A DNA stretch of 64,000 nucleotides, taken from contig JAPDOI010000378.1 in the NCBI GenBank assembly GCA_029168955.1, positions 1 through 64,000 on the forward strand, read 5' to 3'. The translations under genes were made by a program, and so were the position numbers. The notes beneath the pieces are model-generated. The model searched no databases. It was not told where the DNA came from and worked only from the letters and a program-made list of their open reading frames with translations. The DNA comes from Aplectana chamaeleonis (Eukaryota > Nematoda > Chromadorea > Rhabditida > Cosmocercidae). Shown here in pieces: positions 32,666-43,565 of the stretch (its first letter is position 1; each line of letters begins with the position of its first letter).

Positions 32666-33840
32666 ACCGCTTGCCGACCACCTCTGACCCTATTGTAAAC
32701 TTTATCTTTTGTTGGGTTAGCAGACAGCTCAAGGGATGAGGAATCACCCAAACTGTTTTTTTCAATACTTTTTTCTTATAGTGATCCTTATGTTCAAAAA
32801 ACAGTACATGCGCAGAATGATAAAACCTAATGAAAGAGAAAACCAGAATAAAAACTTTTACATGATAAGACTCACCTTTAATTCGACACCAGGCGGACTA
32901 CTGGCAAACGCTTCCGGCCGCTAACGTGTCGCCAACATCGCTCAGCAGCAAACTCTCGTTGACAGCATTCTCCTAAGCAGTGGTGTACTATTTATGGGCA
33001 TGAGAAAACAGTCATCTCGTACAATCGCTCGAGAGAATAAAACACAAGTGGCGGTGCAAAGCAACAATTGGCAATTCCTGTTCCGGCAATAGAATATCAA
33101 CAGAAGAACCCTCTGGGTTGAGTGCAGACCCTTTCGGACCACTCTCAACCATTCTATGTTGTTCTTCTGTGGGCCACACACACACAACGCACTCGGGAGG
33201 GAAGGGTGCGGACATATTTCCCAACCGCTGGAAGTGAGTGAGTCCCCAGGAAGAGCCAAGTTGAAGGGGGTGGGGCACACATTTCACGGACGATCACAGC
33301 GCCACTCCTTGTCCTGATGGTCCGCCGCGGACCGTCCTCGATACCACTGCCCTTAGGGAGGTTGCCGTACTCCCGCTCCACTTAGATTGTGGGAGGGAGA
33401 GGTAAGAGAGGATTGCACTACCAATTCTTCCCGAAAAAAAGAACGATGCCCTAACAGACCTGGAAGAGTTGGCCGCACTCCCTTTTTGATACATGAGGGG
33501 ACCGCACTCTCGACTGACCGCTAACAACACTATGTCCAAGCCTGTTTTGTCGAAGTTTGATCAGACTGAAGCCTTTTTCAGAAAGGTTGTTTTGAGGTGC
33601 TGATCCAGGATACAATGTCCATTTTCCGGGGATTTACGGAAGGTTACGTTTGCTGAATAGCGCTGAGCCAATCACTAAGCCGAAGACTCGTACTCCTCCG
33701 AAAAAAAACTCCCTATGCTAGTGGAAATGTGAGCGCATAATTTTTCCCCTACTGGATCTAAAGAAGCGAAAAAATCCCCGTTCAATAAATTTAATAACAC
33801 CATTTGCCAAAAAAATTGTGAATTGATTAACAAAAATTAA
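32666..33840. other. No gene recognised
   Basis: A GC-richer part at 33010-33540 has overlapping minus-strand frames (75-112 codons) in three phases. None carries a domain I know. Overlap in several frames argues for composition rather than coding. Confidence 0.45.
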
Positions 33841-34034
33841 GGTGCTATCCGATCGGGGGGGGGGCGCTGTGGTATTTCACTTGACCACACCTATTTTTTT
33901 CGTCTTTTCGTGCCCAAATATCTCTCCTGATTTTAGGAGGGGAGGGAAACCACTTGTTAATTCTCAAATTGCTCAGCGGCACGAAAAAATGGGCGTGGCC
34001 AAGTGAAACACCATAGTGAACTGCAGTAGCACCC
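33841..34034. mobile_element. TIR element, about 194 bp
   Basis: GGTGCTA at 33841 and TAGCACC near 34027 form the edges. The inner arms TTTCACTTGACCACACC and GGCGTGGCCAAGTGAAA pair, as do TTTTTTCG and CGAAAAAA. A long G-run lies near 33855. It is non-coding. Confidence 0.75.
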
Positions 34035-34559
34035 ATACTTTCATATCAAAAAAGACAATGGGGACTAACTTTATTTGGAAGTTTGAATTCCAACACCATC
34101 TCCGAAGTTCCGAATTCTTGTGAGCCAAACACACTATAGATGTCGTATGGGCAATTTTCGAATCTTTCAGAAGTTTTTTAAACAGGTTTCCTCCAGAAAT
34201 TGATGATTTTTGTGGAAGTATTTTTGCTACTATTTACTTCTTTGTGGACTTGCCTGCGCAAAAACGTTGGGAAATAATATAAAATTTTCATTGTGAACAC
34301 CCTCTTCAAAAAGAAAACCCTAGACCTTTCATTGGGTGGTCAAGTAATAACGTGACATTGAATAGAGATGGATTTATTACGCACAAGCTAGGAGCAACCT
34401 CTGGTTAATCCATGTGTTGTCCCCTTACAGTTAGATGCATACATACATGAGGGAGTAATGATACTGGCGAACTCTTTGAATCTTACAAGGGCTTGCCTAA
34501 CATTTCCAGTGGGCTTTTATAAAACCATGTGCTGATAGTTGTAGGTATGGGACGCAGCA
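34035..34559. other. No gene seen
   Basis: AT-rich unique-looking sequence with short frames only. Confidence 0.5.
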
Positions 34560-35225
34560 TTGATAATCCGTTTTCCAGATCCCCTAAGTGCCTCGGAGAT
34601 TTACAGGAGATTTCCGATAGTTGGCATTTTCTTAGCATTGCGTAGATAAAAGAGGTACATGAACGGCAATTTTCAGGATATTCCCGAAAATTGCCTAGGA
34701 TTGGACTAAAAACTTGTTTCTAGGGGTTGCTCTATGTAGGTGCTGATCACGGATCTGAGGCTCATTTGCCAATATCTGGAAGATTCCATCTGATTTGGTC
34801 CGAAGCTTCAAAATGTTTGGAATTTTGCGGGCAAAACGCGACTTCTGACGATTTCGAGAATGCTACGATCAAATCGCCTCAAAACTTGTACGTAAGGGTT
34901 ATTCGGCCTACCTAACACGAATCTGCATCTCGTTTATCGATTTTCGATAGATTACGGTGGGTTTACGGTAGTCCGGTCAAAGTCTCAGATTTGGCTCAAA
35001 ATTTCACTGTAGGTGTTATTTGGAACACTGAACACGAATTTGAGGTCCATTTTTCGATTTTCGAAATTTTAAGGTAATTAAGGCCAGTTAAAAGGCATTT
35101 TGCCTACCGTAACCTACCTTAACCCTAAGTCAGGCGAGGAATAGACCCAGGATTTGGGTTCTGCGCTTTAAATGACCCCCAGATGCAAGTTTTGAGCCGA
35201 ATCCAAAAAAATTTCTCTCAACACC
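34560..35225 (+). repeat. About 118-bp repeat element, copy 1
   Basis: Imperfect direct units of about 118 bp (GCTCAAAATTT, TGAACACGAATTTGAGGTCC, TTTTCGA, ATTACGGT), then an inverted piece near 35178 (GCAAGTTTTGAGCCGAATCC). Related blocks are at 41745-42125 (opposite orientation) and 50370-50990. Confidence 0.65.
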
Positions 35226-35822
35226 CCAAAAATTCCCTTACTTTTTTTTTGAAGCAATGAAGATGCCAGTTTTCGAGTCTCCGCAGCCATTTAGGGAATT
35301 TCCAGCACGGATTATTTATATACTGGCAGAGACCTACAGCAACGACAACATAGTTTTCCAAATCTCCACGGGAAGTTTAAAGCAGTCCCTAGTTAGATGA
35401 ACCAAAAGCGGCCTTTTAAAAGCTCCGTCCATAGCAGACTTCCTAGCGTCAAGGTGACTGTAAAGTGACATGCTGGGGGTTTGCATCTTCAGCATTTGTT
35501 ATTGATCTGACTCCCCAGCAGCGACTCCCCGGCGACTCACTGCAGCCGGCCAGTCGCCTGACGGTGGAGGCATAGTGACCGTAACGGCTGTCATTAATAT
35601 TATCGATACCATCGTTAACCACGTATCGTCCTTAGACACGTTGATTGCTCCAGCCGCCGAGCGTCGCAGCATCAGCGTTTGAGCGCTGGCGCATGATGCT
35701 CCGGGACGCATTGACGCTTTGTCGCTGGTCGTCTGCTATGGACTCCAGCCAAAGTGGCGTCGCTGCGAAATTCGGTGTCGCGGAGAAGTGGTTAGTAATG
35801 GGGACGCTACGCAGCGCATACC
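35226..35822. other. No gene seen; GC-rich inverted boxes
   Basis: The part from 35500 to 35930 is rich in GTCGCTG and CAGCGAC boxes that could form hairpins. I cannot delimit an element. The boxes resemble those inside the element at 31379-31665. Confidence 0.45.
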
Positions 35823-36338
35823 GTGCGCGCGCGCCTTCAGAGTGCGCCAACTGAGCGATCCTCGTCGCTAGCTGGCAGCGACGTCGAGCGATGGAAATGG
35901 TTTAGACCATTTTTGTCGCTGTCGCTGCAGTACCGCTGTTCTTTCTCCGTGTCTGTTGGTTTTTCTCTGTCACTATCTGTCCATCAAACCTCTGTCAAAA
36001 ACATTTACATCGCCTATTTCACTGATTATTTGACAATAGGTAACCATCCAGGATTCATTTTGTCATGGCATTTAATTATTCTGTTTGTTGTCGTTATGTA
36101 CTTCCAGTGTTGCTGGTTTTTTATTGACTATTCTGGTGCACCAACAGCGATGTTTTCCTACGATTTTTCAAACTTCACGTCGTTGCTCCGTTTTTTTTCG
36201 ATTTCTCACTCGACTTCACGTCAAATCATTTTTAGCGCCTTTTTGATGAAAGAATTTTCCAGCTTCGACATGTGTTTGTGCTGCTGGCGATTCTTTTGTT
36301 TGGAAGAGAAAGCCAGCTTTATTTGTTGCTCATTGTAG
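35823..36338 (+). CDS. Unidentified open frame, 171 codons
   Basis: Longest open frame that does not lie over a recognised tandem repeat. The start half is arginine- and serine-rich and overlaps GC-rich hairpin boxes. The second half is rich in F, L, S, C and I, with a possible membrane segment around residues 82-102 (WHLIILFVVVMYFQCCWFF). No known domain, no splice signals I trust, and no recognisable neighbour. The AT-rich, F- and S-rich composition is what random open sequence of this base content gives. I list it for completeness; it is probably not a gene. Confidence 0.15.
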   Translation: MRARLQSAPTERSSSLAGSDVERWKWFRPFLSLSLQYRCSFSVSVGFSLSLSVHQTSVKNIYIAYFTDYLTIGNHPGFILSWHLIILFVVVMYFQCCWFFIDYSGAPTAMFSYDFSNFTSLLRFFSISHSTSRQIIFSAFLMKEFSSFDMCLCCWRFFCLEEKASFICCSL

Positions 36339-37344
36339 CTGGAAGTTTGAAGACGAGTAAAAAATCACCAAAAAAACGCAGCATTGATGTGAAGGCTAAA
36401 AAACGTATCGACGAAATGCTGTTGGTTCAATGCTACGATCAAAATGATTAATAAAAAAACCGGTGACTTTTATCAATATACCCACGAGAATCCCAGCACC
36501 GTCAGAATGATCTTCAACTGAAAAAATTTCCAGAGCCATGACATTTTTCAATAACAATCCCACGCAAGGGATGGCAATAATAATATCAGTTTATGCGCCT
36601 AATCGAACTGGAATGGCGGCGAAGGAAATTAGAGACTCAGAGACAGAAATATTATGCGGCGAAAAACATAGCCACGCCCACTTTCACTCGCTCCTGAGGA
36701 GAGACGCCAATCTGAAAGGCCCTAAAGGCGAACGGAAGCACTCACTAATTGTTTAGAACGGGAATCAATGTTGAAAACTATTAGCAGCACAAAAAGTGGG
36801 AAACTTATAGGTTCCAAAAATAATCCAGGAAGTCAAGAAAAATTATTATACAAAAGCCATATTAACACAAAAAGAACACATGTTTCTTAAAGAATTGGTT
36901 CAACGATGAACAATGTTCCTGTTTCAAACGGAGAGTAGCGTTTTTCTCTGAGCATGTCGCGAAAAAAATACTATAAATATTCTGTCTTTTACTGGAAATT
37001 TTCATGTTTCAAAGATCAAATCTTACAGGTTCTCGTCAACCCCATCACTATTGTGAGCAACCAGAATTCCCGACCTCCACCCTACTCTTTTTCTGGCTAT
37101 TTTTCACTCGCTAGATAATCTCTGGGTGGTAGAAAATGCTCACCACTTCATCAACATAAAAAAGAATCACAAATAAACAAAGAAATGGAAGAATAAGAAA
37201 AGAAATTCGAAAAGGAAACAGAAAAAATAATCCAATGCGAGGGGTGTGGGAGTAGAAATCGATCGCGCTAGGGACGGCACGATGTGCTCGGTCACGGTTG
37301 AAATCCTCGACGAAAATCACTTACATGCGAGGTTTTAGGAGGCA
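36339..37344. other. No gene recognised
   Basis: A 72-codon frame at 36538-36756 contains IIISVYAPN. That is faintly like the SVYAP/NVYAP start of a LINE endonuclease strand, but nothing else of the domain follows. The rest is AT-rich without structure. Confidence 0.4.
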
Positions 37345-37505
37345 ATTCAAAGTTACTTACGAGATTCCAGAAGTCGCAAGTAACGTGATGATTATGTCAA
37401 AGATGTAAGTTACTTGTGAGTCACAAATTCGCAAGTAACCCAAAAACTCAGATAAGCCACAAGTAACTTGATTTTGATCGGATATCTCGCAAGTAGCTCA
37501 ACTTG
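37345..37505 (+). repeat. Short relative of the AAGTAACTTAC minisatellite
   Basis: Five to six spaced boxes (GTTACTTACGAG, CGCAAGTAACGTG, GTAAGTTACTTGTGAG, CACAAGTAACTTG) in both orientations. It is degenerate compared with 29770-30090. Confidence 0.6.
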
Positions 37506-40439
37506 ATTCAGAAACTTCTGAGGGTTTCGGACAGCGTCGTCGAGGGCGACATAATGGTGTTGGAGGCTCTTCGAGGAAATGTGTCGTCCATATTGGACAA
37601 AGTGCTTCCTCAGGCGTCTGAAATACAATGGATGCCATAAATGCAATGGTACAGAAAAAAATCAAAACGCAAACAGTCAACCGCCCGAAGCTGCCGCGAA
37701 ATCTGTCGGACAAAGAGTGCCTGCGGTTATCAGAAGCATCATCCTGGGCTCGTTCTTCATGTCCCAGATTGGAAAAATATGGAATGTTGACATTTTCCCA
37801 CTGGAAGATTTAATGGTGAGAAATCGCGAAATACCTTTATGTTTTTCAAAGTGTACCAATACTTCCATATGTATGCTGACTGGCAAAAAAATAGAAGCTG
37901 CTACATTATTCAAAATAAAATTTTTGGGGTGATGGAAATATGATGTGATCCATCGCTTTTGGCGTTGCAGATTACATAGAAACTGATCTACCCACTTACT
38001 CAGCTTTTTCAAAATCCTACTAATCGGTTTCGAAGGAGTTCGTATCCTTATGCAATGCACTGTAGCGTCCGCATCCGGTTGCTCTCGGAGCGACTGCGGT
38101 GTCACCGTGAGAGGTCCCGAGGTCACGCTTGCCCATTGGGGACCATGCGGGTCATGGTGTGCTTGTTGGGGCCTGCAGCAGAATTAACCCCTTGCTCACA
38201 AGCTCTGACAGAAGCCTATCCTCATAAAAAGGCTTCATCCCACTCATGAGAAGAGGCTGGCACAAAAACATATAAACTTTTGAGGGAAGTTTTGAAAATC
38301 GCCGGACAGCTTAACCGCGGTTGGAAATTCAACCGGTTGTCGCTCGGTGCCAAACCGCATGATCACACGGACATCAGGGCCAGTAGCAATCCCCCAATGT
38401 GGTGACTTCAAGAGAGGCAGCCAACCTGAGGTCAGTGACGCCCTAGATGCCTCCTATGGTTGCCACCTTAGAATGAGAATCATTCTCGAAGAGCAGCGTT
38501 GATTGCAAAACTCTCAAGAAGTCGACGTATTTGAACCAGCACAGCGCCAACCGCTGAGACCGATGCCCAACACAGCGCCTTAGACCCGTAGGCCACATAA
38601 TTTCATATTAAGAGGGACTCTTTCTGTTTTCCTAAATACACTCCTCCACAGTTCTTCGTATTCATTGTAACTTTTGATCCGAACTAGCAGTAGTAAATAT
38701 GGGTTTCGGGAGCGTGCAAATGTGTCTATCTTTCCAGATTCAATAAGTTTTCAACCTTGGATGATGGGATTTCCAGAATTTTTAAAAGTTTGAAAATCAT
38801 CGAAGCGAGAAAATGTTAGATTCAAAAACGATTTTTGAAAAATTTTTCGTCATTGGATGACCACTTACCACTGAACCACGATACACAATACTTTGTAGTA
38901 TGATTGTCGAGGAGCCAACCTCGTGTTTTTAACAACGTACCGAAAAGCTCAAAGGATTCTATTTAAAATTATGAACTATTTTTATCCTTAGTCTGTTTTC
39001 ACGCTTCCCAGTCAGCATAGAAATAATTGAGCTTGAAGGAAAGAGGAAAACGAAGTTTAGATAAAAGCCGCACTTAGATGAACTATTATACAGCGTTTAG
39101 TAACTAAAAGTACACGCGGATCACCTAAGTTTTCATGCACTTTCTGAAAAACAAAACCAGTTTTTTCAGCCATCTTTCTTAGATGGCTTTCTAGGAAAAA
39201 TCTGATCTTAATTGTGGTGAGCGATTATTGAAAAAAAAATCTAAAAAATGGTTGAATATGGCCACAGCAACTTCTAGGGTGGAAATTCAGCTTAGCATAA
39301 GGACTAAAGCACGTAGGAAATCTACAAAGAGAACGTATTCATGACAGCTACGTACAATTTGACGATTAATCATCCCCACTAAGCTTAACCAGGAATCATT
39401 GAAACATCAATAAAACCTTCGAACGTTTCGCCAGTCATTCCTGTCAGCTGGCAGCGGAGCTGGATGGCCGCCAGCCAATTTTTTCCTTGCCCACCCTAGA
39501 CAACGAGATAGGCCGCCCGTGCTGTGCTGGTGGTGATAAGTGGACAGCGGACTGCTCGGGATGATCACTAAGCGCTTCACTGCCCTTTCTTGGAGCGCAC
39601 TTGCTTTGAAAAGTCAGCCTCATTGGACGGTCGCTCGACCCCATGACCGCGGTATCGACCCAGCTCCTCTTCGCTCCGCGCGCTATTTCACTTTCCTCTG
39701 CGTCGGTGGTAGCGAAGTCACCACCCGTTTCTTGCAGTCCAGTCACCTCACAAAGAACGCTCACTGCTCTCCCAGGTGGCTGACTGCAGTGGTCATTAAC
39801 ATGAGCGCCGCCTGTGCATTTTCTATGCCGGCCCGTCCATATTGATAGCCGAGACGTGATTGACCCGAGTCACCACGCAGTGACAGCCGGTAGCTACCAC
39901 CTTTCGGGGGGATTGCTACTGGCCCGGCCGTGGGTCGGCCGAAGCAGATTGCTTGATTTATGCACGGAGCGGGGAGACAGCGTCGCTTGCGTTGCACTTC
40001 CACGCCCGCTCCATGTCGCGGTTTTGTTTAAGTGGGTGAGCACAGAAACATGAGAGCAGGCCAATACGAAGAAAATTCGTCATCAGTTGAGATCTCGATT
40101 TCAAGCCCGCTGATGTTCTTGATTCCAAAGATCTTCATTGTAGATATGATCTGGAGTGGGCTCAAATCCACAATCGCAAGATCTTAGAATTTAGAGGCTG
40201 ATAATTCAGACCCGAAATAGAGTTTTTTTGCAATGTTTTTTCCTATAGATGCCACGAATCCAGAACGCCTGGTTTAGAAGAAAAGTAAAATGACAATCAT
40301 ATTTTTATCCACGACAACTGCCCTTTTAAATTCAGCGTTTCATGGAAGGTTTAACAATACTTTCGTCACTCAGGTCTTTAGAAGGAAATGAAGATTTGTC
40401 CGACGTGCGACTCTCGAAAGAAAAATCTTTTCATGCTGA
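37506..40439. other. No confirmed gene; GC-rich block 39430-40055
   Basis: Minus-strand frames at 37677-38126 (149 codons), 39444-39764 (106) and 39761-40003 (80) show no known domain. The last two overlap by four bases in a GC-rich block and could be an eroded mobile-element gene. About 46 bp at 38072-38117 (TCCGGTTGCTCTCGG, ACTGCGGTG) recur in diverged form at 56250-56299. Nothing else is supportable. Confidence 0.4.
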
Positions 40440-40560
40440 TTGACACTTGTGGTATTCAGTGGTTGAAGCAAGACCAAGATTGTTAAAACCTTTCCATCCG
40501 GCTGACGTTTCGGCGATTTTCGCTTTCTTAGAAGCCTGGAAAACCTGATTTAAGATCCAT
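40440..40560 (-). mobile_element. Penelope-like 3' end fragment
   Basis: The reverse strand reads TCGCCGAAACGTCAGCC preceded by a degenerate GGCTTCTAAGAAAGCG. That is the same terminal block as in the head-to-head pair at 45664-46726. Only the tail is present, joined to the dispersed repeat at 40600. Confidence 0.55.
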
Positions 40561-40599
40561 GAAACTACCCTCCCAAACACCCATCTCATCCTGCAGAGA

Positions 40600-41275
40600 A
40601 GAGTCAGGCAGCATCCATACGTCGCGAGAGCAGGCGTTCTCGCTGCTGTGCGTCTCTCGACGCTCCTCAACGCCAGAGCAGCCCCCGCAAATTAAACTTT
40701 GGCAAAGACCCTACACACTCGTGTTGATTCGATTGAAAACGTTTGATCGGGTGATCAATCGCTCGAGGCAGCGCAACGGCTGATGATTTCCACGGTTTCG
40801 TCTTCCGTTGTGGGTTTAGGCCTATGGTATACTTTGTCGCTGTAATGAGACAGGCATGCAATCTAACACAAATCGTGGCGGGACCCGCATCGGAGCAACA
40901 ACAGCGGTCGTCGTAGGAACAGATGTCGCGTGTGGGTCGCAGCGACGTGTCGCGGAAGGCTGACATACTGCAACTGTGTCATAGCCTGTCCCTACCACTG
41001 TCGCTGTTCAGAGCGACGCGACCGTGTGTCGCAAAGTATACCATACCCCTTATGGAAAACAAGAGCAGTAGTTTCATTACAGGTTAGAGCCACCTTCTTT
41101 AGTGATGGAGCAGTGAGCCTGAAACTTGCTGCTTGCTTCGTGGTACTGGCAGGCGCGCGAGAGCGAGCGGGCGAGGCGCTCGAGAAGGAGCGCGTGTGAG
41201 CAGCTATCGAATGGTGTGACCACGATGACCATTGATTTTGCGTAATCGCACGCTCTCGCCACGCATGGACGGAGC
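40600..41275 (+). repeat. Dispersed repeat, copy carrying an inserted TIR element
   Basis: Second copy of 16905-17350. It is interrupted at 40826-41050 by a hairpin TIR element and resumes with TTATGGAAAACAAGAGCAGT. The left edge abuts a Penelope-like 3' end fragment (40440-40560). Confidence 0.8.
40826..41050. mobile_element. Hairpin TIR element, copy 2, with a paralogous empty site
   Basis: The ends are ATGGTATACTTTGTCGCTG at 40826 and GTCGCAAAGTATACCATACC finishing at about 41047. It is inserted into the dispersed repeat 40600-41275. The uninterrupted sister at about 17120 proves this is an insertion. Confidence 0.85.
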
Positions 41276-41744
41276 CTCATTCCCCGTTGCGACCTCTAAC
41301 ACACTGAGAGTGGACTGCGTAATGAGTCGGCCCCTTAAAGCGGCGCACAGCTGTATGACTCATTCGCTCTACTGGTATCCTGCGAAGCGAACCGCGCACT
41401 GCTCGTTTGGTGGTCCGATGTGTGAGTTTTCTACGTCAAAGTGTGTTTTCGCGTTGTGACCTTAGCATAACGTCGAAAAAGCTAGAGCTCTGGAGGTGTT
41501 TGATGGTGTGGAACACAAGGTAAACCTTCCACCACATTTAGACCCCCTTCCTGTCGAAACGTAAAGCCGACAAATAAATTTTGCCACCTAAAAACCTCGA
41601 AGGCATACAGAAAACCAAACAAGACTACCAGTAAATGTTGCGAACTCATCAACTGCATTTTATTGACGAAACCAATCTGAAAAAGTAATGCTTGTTTTCA
41701 AAGCTCCCAATAGAATTTTTAGATTGTTTCGGAAAAAAACCCTG
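41276..41744. other. No gene seen
   Basis: Unique-looking sequence between the dispersed repeat and the ~118-bp element. Frames are 75 codons or shorter. Confidence 0.5.
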
Positions 41745-42125
41745 GATTCGGCTTGAAACATGTTAGTAGGGGTAATTTAGGATGCTGAACGAAAATCTGG
41801 AGTCCCCTTATCGAAACTCTGAAGTTTACTGCTGGCTACGGTAGGTACCGCCGCCATTTAGGGAGCAAAACCTACCTTAGCAATATCCAAATCGACAAAC
41901 GGACGTATATTCGCATTCACCACCTCGAATAGCCCCCGCATTCAAATTTTGAGCCGAATCTGAGACATTGACCTAACTACCGTATATCTACAGTAATCCA
42001 CCGCTCTTCGTCAAAAATAGATAAGCGGACCTCGGAATCGTGTTCAGCGCCTCAAATAAGCACCAGAGAAACAATTTGAGCCATATCTATGGTATCACTC
42101 CGGAAATCGTCAAAAGTCGCGGTTT
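41745..42125 (-). repeat. About 118-bp repeat element, copy 2 (reverse)
   Basis: It carries AAATTTTGAGCCGAATCTGA, GTATATCTACAGTAATCC and CGGACCTCGGAATCGTGTTC, which are reverse complements of the boxes at 34560-35225. It ends next to family A copy A5. Confidence 0.65.
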
Positions 42126-42156
42126 GCCATCAAATTTTATCCCCTATGAAAAGCTT

Positions 42157-42615
42157 CAAATGCACTGTTTACGATAAACTTCACCCTCGAATTTTCCATG
42201 GCAAACGCTTCTCGTGACCGTCAGAAGCTACCCAGGAGCCGCAAAAAGGCTTAGAGAAGTGGGCAAACCCCGCCGCTTTGGCCAAGTCCGCCCCTTTCCG
42301 CCCCTCGACGTGATCAATGGAACACACGAGATCGTGAGATGAGCGATGGTTTCCTATCAAAAGCCCCGTTCTTCCCTTCATTCTCAACTTCTCTTCTTAC
42401 TCAGGTCAGCTCGCATGCATTGGCTGCAAAAGACAGAAGTTACAACCCTCGGACAACTCGTCCACCATGCTTCCGTAGCTCAATATTTGACGGACCTTAA
42501 TTCCGTTCCCAGGAGGTCCTTTACGATTTCAGAGACATCATTACAATCAGAACGGGACCGTTTTCAAGATAGGCGAAAAAACAGAGTGGATTTTTATCGT
42601 GAACACTGCCTTTAA
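42157..42615 (-). mobile_element. TIR element family A, copy A5 (reverse)
   Basis: It starts near TTCAAATGCACTGTTTACG and ends TATCGTGAACACTGCCTTTAA. It has the first right-half version (CGCTTCTCGTGACCG, CCGCCCCTCGACGTG region near 42300), then the inverted conserved left half (TTACAACCCTCGGACAACTC). It abuts copy A6 at TTTAAA. Confidence 0.85.
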
Positions 42616-42800
42616 AGGCAGTGTCCACGATAAAAACCATGTCTGTTTCCCCTACGGCCCCAAAGTTAGAAACCCTTCAGCTCGTCACACCCCAGATGCA
42701 CTTTCCACGCCCACCGACGTGAACAAATGAATGCTCGAGATTGAGAGGTGAGATATGGTTTCCGATCAATAGCCCGTTCTTCCTTCATTCTCAACTTCTC
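42612..42800 (-). mobile_element. TIR element family A, copy A6 (partial)
   Basis: It begins TTAAAGGCAGTGTCCACG and follows the same half as A11 (CCTACGGCCCCAAAGTTA, CACGCCCACCGACGTG, GAATGCTCGAGATTG). It breaks off at about 42800, where the sequence becomes unrelated. Confidence 0.8.
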
Positions 42801-43565
42801 AGGCACCAGTTCGATTCGACCGATGGCCAAGCCGGTTTTTCTGCCACGTCGGGGCAAACGAGAGACGTTTCGGCAAAGCTCCGCCTTCCCGTTTTCCACG
42901 AGAGAAGCGGGGAGACGTCGGGGTTGGCGCCGTACTAATCAATCAGCTCGATTGGACCGACAGCGAAACGGAACATTGCGAAATTTGGGAGGGGTTGCCA
43001 ACACATTTTGAACAGATGCAGCTGTCACTGGCTTCTCTTGTCTCCTGCAACACGAAATGTGCTCAAATCCTTAAAAAAGAATTGTTCACTATTTTCTTTC
43101 TCAACCGTTAGTCAGCCATCCTCAGCCGATAAGCAGATCTTTGTCTCTTTTTTTAGATTTTCCACTGGAAATAAAGAAAATTGGATCCGTTCGGTAAATT
43201 TCAACCCGCCCCGGGCGATATTATTTCACGATCTTCTCGAAACATGTTTGTCAACTTCTTTTGCTCCTTGATATAAGAAATCACGAAATAAGCGGTAAGT
43301 AATCGAACACCAGGGTGCAGGTCTACGGGGTGTGAAGCATGGCAATTTCGCTCAGACTCCCCACCAGGGGTGTCTTACCGTTTACCGCCTTACCGATTTA
43401 GCGGTCGTTTTCGGTAAATTTTGATTTATCCATTTACAGACTTGATCTCGAAATTTATCGAAATTTTTACCGATTAAACTTGAGCAACTTTTTTCGCTAT
43501 ATCGAACCCTTTTTCGCCTTAACCGCATGAATAAACCCTATTTCGACCTGGATGACTTACTTGAC
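42801..43565. other. No gene seen
   Basis: Short frames of up to 87 codons and degenerate TTTACCG-type repeats at 43378-43440 like those near 26215. Confidence 0.5.

Noticed and set aside
34280..34310. Additional family A end at CATTGTGAACACCCTCTTCAA
   Set aside because: It matches only part of the terminal repeat and has no partner or internal family sequence.
36538..36756. IIISVYAPN as the start of a LINE endonuclease
   Set aside because: Only one short motif matches. The following residues do not continue the domain.
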